Positions 57,327-64,000 of a DNA stretch of 64,000 nucleotides are shown here, piece after piece (position 1 is the first letter of the stretch; every line of letters begins with the position of its first letter). The DNA is from Clarkia xantiana subsp. parviflora (Eukaryota; Streptophyta; Magnoliopsida; Myrtales; Onagraceae): contig JAPTYO010000009.1 of NCBI GenBank assembly GCA_036873135.1, positions 40,688,756 through 40,752,755 of the forward strand. Direction: 5' to 3'. The notes under the pieces were generated by a model. It was not told the DNA's origin. It did not search any database and saw nothing but the letters and a program-made list of their open reading frames with translations. Position numbers and translations under genes: made by a program.

Positions 57327-60300
57327 TCAAGCATGGTGTTTCTTCAAGTGTTCGCCACTAAAAGAATGCTTTAACGTTCTGCCATCGAGGTCTTCCAACT
57401 TGTATGCATTCAAAGCTGGCATCCCCGCGACCTTATAAGGTCCTTCCCATTTTGGTGACATCTTGTTGATTCGATCCAAAAGGGTGAACTCGTTGCGACG
57501 CCAAACCAACTCCCCGACAAAGACCTGTCGGGACTTCACTCGCCGATTGTAGTACCTGGCCGTCGCTAAACGTATTCGAGCTTGGACTTCATCGGCTTCC
57601 CGCCTCTTCTCTTCGAGTAAGTCCAAGTCCAGACGTCTCACTTCATCGTTCGTCAGGGGCTCGTAATATCTCATCCGATGGGACGCCACAGCTACCTCCA
57701 CAGGGGCGACAGCTTCCGTGCCATAAACGAGGCCAAACGGAGTCTCCCTCGTTGATCGTTGGGTGTCGTTCTAACAGCCCAAAGCACATTTTCCAGTTCG
57801 TTCAGCCACTTGCCCTTCAAGGCATAGACCCTCTTCTTCAGGCCATCCATCACGATTTTGTTGGCTGACTCCACCTGGCCATTAGTCTGAGCATGGCGTA
57901 CGGAGGCGGTCCGATGCTCAATGTTCAATTCTTCCAGATACCCTCTCACCTGAGAGCCGTTAAACGGTGGGCCATTGTCGCTGATCACCACCTTAGGAAT
58001 TCCATATCTGGACACGATGTGGGTTTGGAGGAACTTTACGATCTGGTTCCCCGTTGTTCTGGCCAATGCCTTCGCCTCTATCCATTTCGAAAAATAATCG
58101 ATTGCTACAAGTAAATACTTACATTGTCCTTGTGCTTGTGGAAGAGGTCCCACCAAGTCGATGCCCCACTGCGCGAAGGGCCAAGCGCTCTTGATGGATG
58201 TCAGATTAGCGGCCGGAGCCACGATACTCGGGGCGTACCTCTGGCACGCGTCGCAGGGTCGGACCAACGCCGTTGCTTCCTTGTTCATCGTGGGCCAATA
58301 GTAGCCTAAGTTCAACACCTTCCTCATAATGGATCGGGCCCCTTCGTGACAAGCCGCGACCCCTTCATGCATTTCCTTCAGGATTCGATTGGTGTCGGGT
58401 TCTGCCACGCACTTTAAGTACGGAGTGGAGAACCAGCCCTTCTTGTATAGCTGATTGTCCAGCATCACATAATTAGATGTGATCCGACATAACCTGTCTG
58501 CTGCTACCTTATCCTCGGGGACTGCCCCCGTAGTCAGATACGCGACTATCGGGGTCATCCAAGTGGGCTCCTCCTCCGATTTTGCCTCAATGGTGCACAC
58601 CTGCGTCGGGTCGATGGTCGATAAGATCACCTTCTCCAAGAAGTGCACCTTCCGATTTTCTTCCAAGGGTGCCCCCAGGGCAAATTTGCTCAACGCATCT
58701 GCCTCTACGTTTTCCTCCCTCGGAATTGCCTCGATATCGAAGCTTTTGAAGCTCTCTTTCAGGGCTTGTACCTCTCGCAGATACTTCTTCATTATTGGAC
58801 TCCTTGCTTCGTATCGCCCTTGAACCTGGTTCACGATTAAAGCTGCGTCGCACTTCACTCTCAAGTGATCGATTCCAGTGCCTTTAGCAATTTTTAGGCC
58901 CGTGATAAGAGCTTCGTACTCCGCTTCGTTGTTTGTGGCCTTGAATGTTAAAGCCAAGGCGTATCGGAGCGGTTCACCTTCACCCGGTGGTACCAACAAG
59001 AAGCCCGCTCCTGATCCGTCTGAACTCGCGGAGCCATCCGTGTACATCTCCCAGGTATTTTCCTTGTTTGGCTGTTCTGACTGCTCTGCCCTCTCTGGTT
59101 GTTCTTCTATCGGGACCTCCATGGTTGCCCCCTGTACAGGGCCCGCTTCTTCCAGATCGGGGGCTGTAGACTCTGCTATGAAATCTGCTAATGCCTGGCC
59201 CTTAATGGCTGTTCTCGGAGCGAAGTGTATGCGAAACTCGCTAAGCTCTACTGCCCATTTCACTAATCTTCCCGACGCATCCGGTCGGTTCAAAAAATGC
59301 TTCAAAGGCTGGTTCGTCAGCACAGTGATCTCGTGTGCGTGGAAATACGGCCTTAGCTTCCGAGCAGTAATAATCAACGCAAAGAGGTACTTCTCAACGG
59401 CGGGATAGTTCAATTCAGATTTGGCAAATGCCTTGCTTACATAATAGACGGGGACTTGATTACCCTCGACAATCTTTACTAACACAGAGCTAATGGCAAA
59501 TTCAGAAACAGCCAAATAAAGGTAGAGTGGCTCGCCTGGAACCGGTTTCGCCAACGGCGGGAGTGTGCGAAAGTGCTGCTTGAGCGCTTGGAACGCCTCT
59601 TCACATTTGGCGGTCCATTCGAATTTTTTGTTGGCCCTCAAGACTTCAAAAAACGGCATTGATCGGTTGCTGGCTTTGGATAAGAAGCGATTCATTGCAG
59701 CTAGTCGGCCATTCAGCACTTGCACCTCCCGATGGTTTATCGGAGACTGCATCTCCTCGATTGCCCTCAGCTTCTCAGGATTCACTTCAATTCCTCTTTG
59801 GCTCACCATGAAACCCAAAAACTTCCCTGAGTGGACTCCGAAGGCGCATTTCGTCGGGATCAAGCGAACTTGATGGAGCCTCATCCGCTCAAACGCCATG
59901 GTAAGGTTGTGCACGTGATCCTCGGCTTGTCGGGACTTCACCAGCATATCATCCACGTAAGCTTCCATGGTTTCTCCCAGCATATCTCCAAACAGTTTGT
60001 TCACCATCCGTTGGTAGGTTGCCCCGGCATTGATCAACCCGAAAGGCATGACATCGTATTGATAGATGTCACTGTCTGCGTAGAACACTGTGTGGGGGGC
60101 GTCTTCCTATGCCATCTTGATTTGGTTGTAGCCTGAATATGCGTCCATGAAACTCAACAGTTCGTGCCCCGACGTGGCATCCACCAACTGATCGATTCTC
60201 GGGAGTGGATAGCAGTCCTTTGGGCAAGCCTTGTTCAAGTCGCGGAAGTCCACACACATTCGCCATTTCCCGTTGGTCTTCTTCACCAGCACTGGGTTGG

Positions 60301-62928
60301 CCACCCAAGTCTGGAATCGGAGCTCCTTAATGAACCCAGCATCGAGCAACCTACCCACCTCCTGCTGGATCGCGATCTTCTTATCCGTGCCCATCGGACG
60401 CCTTTTCTGTGTGATAGGCTTGATCGCGGGGTCTATCTTCAGCTCGTGTACGATCACATCGGGGCTGATTCCAGGCATATCGCTGGGGGACCAGGCAAAC
60501 AGCTCCTTGAACTCCTTCAACAACTCCACCAATTTTTGGGCTGTCTCTTCAGTCAGAGCAGACCCGATTTTCACCTTCCTCTGGGGTCCGTCGATCTCGA
60601 CTTCTTTCAGATCTTCTACGGGGGCGGGACGCCCAAACTCTTCTCTAGGATCTGTGTCTGTCTGGAGGACAGTCATGGCCTCTCGCCTCCTCCTCCGGGT
60701 GGCATTAACATAGAATTTTCGGGAAGCCACCTGGTCGCCCTTGACCTCTCCGACTCCGTGGTCGGTCGGGAACTTCATCTTCTGTTTCACAGTCGAGGCA
60801 ACCGCCATTAGGGGATTAATGGTGCTCCTCCCGATAATCGCGTTGTAGGTCCCTGCGGAATCAACCACGACAAACTCCACGTTCCTCCTTTCTGATTTCC
60901 ACCCACTACCAAACTCCACTGGTAAGGTGATTACTCCTAGCGGATAGGAGGTTGAGCCAGAGAACCCGACCATCGGGAAGTTTGCCTCCTTCAGATCTTT
61001 CTTTGTCTTCCCCATAGCTTCCGGCGCGTCCATGAATAGAATGTCGGAGGAGCTTCCTCCGTCGATTAGAATTCTCTTCATTTCGAACCCGTCTACATCC
61101 AAGGTTACCACCAAGGCATCGTCGTGAGGAGTCTCCACGCCTATGAGGTCTTCCGACGAGAAGGAGATTACCATCTCTTCTTTCAAGGTCCAAGATCGGG
61201 ACCTCTTACCCAGTACCACCGCCGTAGGGATTCTAGAGGCATAGACCTCTCGGGCGGATGAGGTATCACCTCCAGCAGCAAATCCTCCATGAATCACGTT
61301 GATAACTCGTCTCTCCTTGCGAGCACCGGATGACTCTGGATCAGTTCTCTTCTTTTTCGGGGACCGATCGCGGGATCGGGAACGGGACCGCGATCGAGAC
61401 CGAGAGCGGGATCGACACCGCTTATCCCCGACAAATTCCTTGAGCTTCCCCTTCTGGATTAGCTTTTCAATCTCCTTCTTCAGTTCCCGACAGTGATTGG
61501 TGTCGTGACCATTTGCGCGGTGAAATCGACAGTAGCGATCCGTGCGGGATCCCAAGAATTCTCCATCTTTCTTCGGGGGGTACCTGGAGATAACTTGTCG
61601 TTCCATGACTGTCAGCACCTCCGCCATGGAGCAGTTTAGAGGAATGTCAAGATCCTCTCGCTTATCTTTCCTTCAAGAACGCCTATCGTCCCTCCGATCC
61701 GGACGGCCTCGATTCTTGCCACTGTCGGGTTTACCCTTTGACTTACGATCGTCGAAAGGTTTATCCGACTGCTTCCCTTTGTTCGACTTTGGGGGCTCCA
61801 GTTCTCCCGCGGCTATCTTCGACTCCTGGACATCGATCTGTCGTTTCACCCTCTTATGTAATGCCTCCATATTCCACACAGCTTTCTCAGCCACGTTGTG
61901 CATCAAGTCGGAGCCATAGGGGGCTGTCAGGTTCCGAATGAAGGTACGGATGGTTTCGCCCTCTGAGATTTCCTCGTCTATCTCAGCTACGCTGGCTGTG
62001 TACCGCTGGTAATAGTGCGCCAGTGATTCGTCGGGCCTTTGCACCACCTGGGTCAGGGACCTCACGCTCTTCAATAAACGCCTCCGACCCTGGTACTGCT
62101 GAATGAATCGGTCGTGCATGTCTGCCCAGCAAGTGATGCAGCCTGGGGGCAGACTAAAGAACCAGGTCAGGGCTCTTTTCCAAGTGTGTTCGGGAACAGC
62201 GTACACACTATGTCTTCACTCGGGGCTCTTCCCAGACACGCCATGAGGTGCTTCTGGACATGGCGAACTGGATCTCCTTCGCCATCATACTCCTTTATCG
62301 TGGGGATGCCTAGCCCAGGCGGGGCTAGGGTGTCAATGAGTCGGGGGACGAAGGGATGAGTGGATCGATCCCTTAGCTCCGACACCAGCGGCTTCTGTTC
62401 TCCCATACAGATGTTCACGATCTTTACCACCTGGTCGGGAGTGATGGGACCATTCAGGGGAATAGTCCTGTGCTGTACTGGTCCTGGCCCGTCAACCACG
62501 AACCTCTCCGGTTGACCGGTTGCCCTACCTCTGTCCTGGCCTCGGGGCGGGGCTTCCTGTGCGTTCCGACCCTCTGTTGGCGGGGCCACTTCCTCCAACG
62601 GGGGCATCTCCTCCTGCCTCCTCGCAGCCTATCTCCGATCCAAGAGAGCCTCTACGGCCGCCAGAAACATGGGCATGGCTTCCGCCACGGCCCTCGTCAA
62701 GTCCGTAGCTGGGGGAGCCTTCTGCCCCCTATTGCCCTGGTGCTAAGGAGCAATATCTTCGGGATCTCCGTTGTGCCCCCCTGTCTGGGAGAGCTCGACC
62801 GGGGGATGGTTCTGGTTTTCTTCCTGTTCCGGTACTGAATCCAAGTTTGTTGCAGCGGGGTGACGGGAACCACCGGATTGTCCCTGTCTTCTGTGCTTGC
62901 CAGCCGCCATCGATCGAGTAGAAGGCAT
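57327..62928 (-). pseudogene. gag-pol polyprotein of element C, full length with breaks
   Basis: It starts at ATG 62928 (MPSTRSMAAGK). In order: gag core (PLVSELRDRSTHPFVPR..., DGEGDPVRHVQKHL), knuckle CRFHRANGHDTNHC near 61520, RS tract near 61370-61420, protease ILIDGGSSSD near 61058, RT (WRMCVDFRDLN near 60250, AYVDDM near 59955). Then a first RNase H whose usual Asp position reads LAVS, an archaeal-type RNase H (YTDGSASSDGSGAG near 59035), and integrase DDE (IDLVGPLP, ISDNGPPF, QTNGQVESANK) to LKKHHA. Breaks: TAG 62743-62745, TAG 62629-62631, frameshift near 62178, TGA 61673-61675, TAG 60107-60109, frameshift near 57765. Such polyproteins package, copy and integrate the element RNA. Confidence 0.9.
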
Positions 62929-62945
62929 ATCAGCTTTTTGTTTGA

Positions 62946-62963
62946 TTCCCACAGACGGCGCCA
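62946..62963 (-). other. Primer binding site of element C
   Basis: Minus-strand TGGCGCCGTCTGTGGGAA, one base from the LTR start; fits the 3' end of tRNA-Asp best over the first eight bases. Confidence 0.65.
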
Positions 62964-63165
62964 ATGTTGGATCACGGTGGAACTCCGGTACGGACTTTGA
63001 CGTTAATCCTAGCTCCTTTGCTCCACGCAATCCTGCAAGAGGGGATAGACCGGGCGGTGACCCAGAATCCCTCTCCGATGCTTAAATGAGTATCTCGTAT
63101 GACTGGCAAGCAGTAATCTCAAAGTGTATTGAACTCAACGTAAGTCTTTCTGAGGTGATCTCCTG

Positions 63166-63175
63166 CCCTTTTATA
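63166..63175 (-). promoter_or_regulatory. TATA box in the 5' LTR of element C
   Basis: Minus-strand TATAAAAGGG (in GCCTATAAAAGGGCAG), placed to drive gag-pol; the same box occurs in every LTR of the A-C group. Confidence 0.75.
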
Positions 63176-63204
63176 GGCAAAGAGAAGCCTCAGGTACCTG
63201 GCGA

Positions 63205-63350
63205 ACCATTAGGGGTGGTTAGCCCGTATCCCGCATATCTCGGACGTGATCTCGCGTATCTCAGCCATGCCTCGCGTATCTCGGCCACGCTCCGTGTATC
63301 TTAACCACGTTCCGCGTATCTCGACCACGCCCCGCATATCTTGGCCTTAT
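63205..63350. repeat. ~20-bp U3 repeats in the LTR of element C
   Basis: Six to seven imperfect copies of CGCGTATCTCGGCCACGCTC (minus strand GGCCGAGATACGCGG), 30-185 bp upstream of the TATA box. Confidence 0.8.
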
Positions 63351-63675
63351 CCTCTGATAACGAGTCCGACTCCCGTCGGGGACTCCAGAGTTATCTCGTT
63401 ATGTCACCGCTCGGGGCCCCTCGTCATCGTGACAGGGCCAATCATCCTCAGGGATTCATCATCGGGGCCTACTTAAAGGCTTCTTATCGGGAGTTTCCTG
63501 CTCAACTGTCGGGACCGACTCTGTCGGGACCGACTCTGTCGGGGTCTTGCCTTATCGGGACTCCCTTCATCGGGACCCTTCTCCTATGTCATCTTGACCT
63601 TCATTTTGGGCCTGGTGGGCCTGTTTGCCGTTTCCTCGCCGTTAAAGGGCCTGACGGCTGTAGTCGAACCCATCA

Positions 63676-63680
63676 TCGGG
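63676..63680. repeat. Right target duplication of element C (TCGGG)
   Basis: TCGGG directly after CCCATCA, identical to 52555-52559. Confidence 0.9.
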
Positions 63681-64000
63681 TTTCACCTCAATTCCTCTCT
63701 GACTCACCATAAAGCCCAGAAACTTCCCCGAGTGGACTCCGAAGGCGCATTTTGTCGCGTTCAAGCGAACCTGATGAAGCCTCATCCGCTCAAACGTCGT
63801 GGCTAGGTTGTGCACATGATCCTCAGCTTGTCAGGACTTCACCTGCATATCGTCCACGTAAGCCTCCATGGTTTTCCCCAGCATATCTCCGAATAGCTTG
63901 TTCACCATCCGCTGGTAGGTTGTCCCGGCATTGATCAACCCGAAAGGCATGACATCGTAGTGATAGATGTCACTGTCTGCATAAAATGCTGTGTGAGGAG
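63681..64000 (-). pseudogene. RT of element B, continued beyond element C
   Basis: RT palm sequence with FLGFMVSQRGIEV near 63690 and AYVDDM near 63855. A TGA lies near 63830 where the other copies have KSRQAEDH. The frame leaves the window. Confidence 0.8.

Larger units (their letters stand above)
52560..63675 (-). mobile_element. Element C: complete Tat-type retrotransposon, 11,116 bp
   Basis: Both LTRs, primer site, polypurine tract, gag-pol, short repeats and antisense gene are present, flanked by the 5-bp duplication TCGGG. The LTRs differ by about a dozen substitutions and two repeat-length changes by eye, so the insertion is recent compared with F. It sits in the RT of element B in the same orientation. 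Confidence 0.95.
62965..63675 (-). repeat. 5' LTR of element C (711 bp)
   Basis: TGTTGGATCACGG to GAACCCATCA. It is 24 bp longer than the 3' LTR, because it has two extra copies of a 15-bp GACCGACTCTGTCGG unit and lacks one 6-bp repeat (GCCTGG). Confidence 0.95.
45026..64000 (-). mobile_element. Element B: Tat-type retrotransposon split by element C, runs off the window
   Basis: Inserted in LINE ORF1. The left flank TATGT (45021-45025) is the expected target duplication; its partner is outside. From the left: 3' LTR, polypurine tract, antisense gene, short repeats and pol up to 52559. Then comes element C (52560-63675), and pol resumes at 63681. The RT sequence on both sides of C joins up once one TCGGG copy is removed. 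Confidence 0.9.

Noticed and set aside
62929..63030. Gag open frame extended upstream into the LTR (MRGAKELGL...)
   Set aside because: It crosses the primer site and LTR boundary; the start at 62928 (MPSTRSM) is conserved in A and C and lies after the primer site.

Overview
This is plant nuclear DNA. It holds one intact host gene with seven exons and GT-AG introns. Almost everything else is nested transposable elements: Ty3/gypsy elements of the Tat type (dual RNase H, DGGS protease, tRNA-Asp-like primer site), a plant L1-type LINE, two Helitron 3' ends, a Mutator-like foldback element with a 9-bp target duplication, and a solo LTR. The species cannot be read from the sequence; an angiosperm, probably a eudicot, fits best.

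Layout. 1-7045: element A (minus strand), 5' part of a Tat element in which a gag-pol-plus-LTR segment is repeated head to tail. It lies inside the short-repeat region of element D (plus strand, 7046-11296), which is joined to a second fragment E (11297-13828). 14847-15585: solo LTR with TSD ACTGT. 15652-16602: MULE-type foldback element inside a Helitron tail ending at 16663. 16976-17893: degenerate TIR element. 18196-20341: homocysteine S-methyltransferase. 20493-21215: another LTR. 22392-31385: element G, its LTR split by element F (22687-30142), which carries a 1.4-kb array of ~105-bp repeats. 32568-35699: VDAC-like first exons followed by a multi-exon Ulp1-type protease domain. 36600: Helitron end on the minus strand. 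38462-38672: TATA box followed by a 25-bp hairpin (miRNA-like candidate). 39425-39957: unknown coding remnant. 40038-45025: LINE. 45026-64000: element B, inserted in LINE ORF1 and itself split at 52559/63676 by the complete 11.1-kb element C (TSD TCGGG).

How the parts work together. In B, C and D/E two gene sets face each other. Gag-pol is read from the 5' LTR. A spliced antisense gene is read from a TATA promoter about 350-385 bp inside the 3' LTR. The two converge on a short tandem-repeat array lying between their stop codons. The antisense gene begins with a 7-nt coding exon (ATGTCTG), and its layout is the same in four copies. All copies seen here carry stops or frameshifts, so expression would depend on intact relatives elsewhere.

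All calls come from reading the sequence; family names are from recognised motifs, not searches. Element ages, splice sites and the hairpin are inferences.
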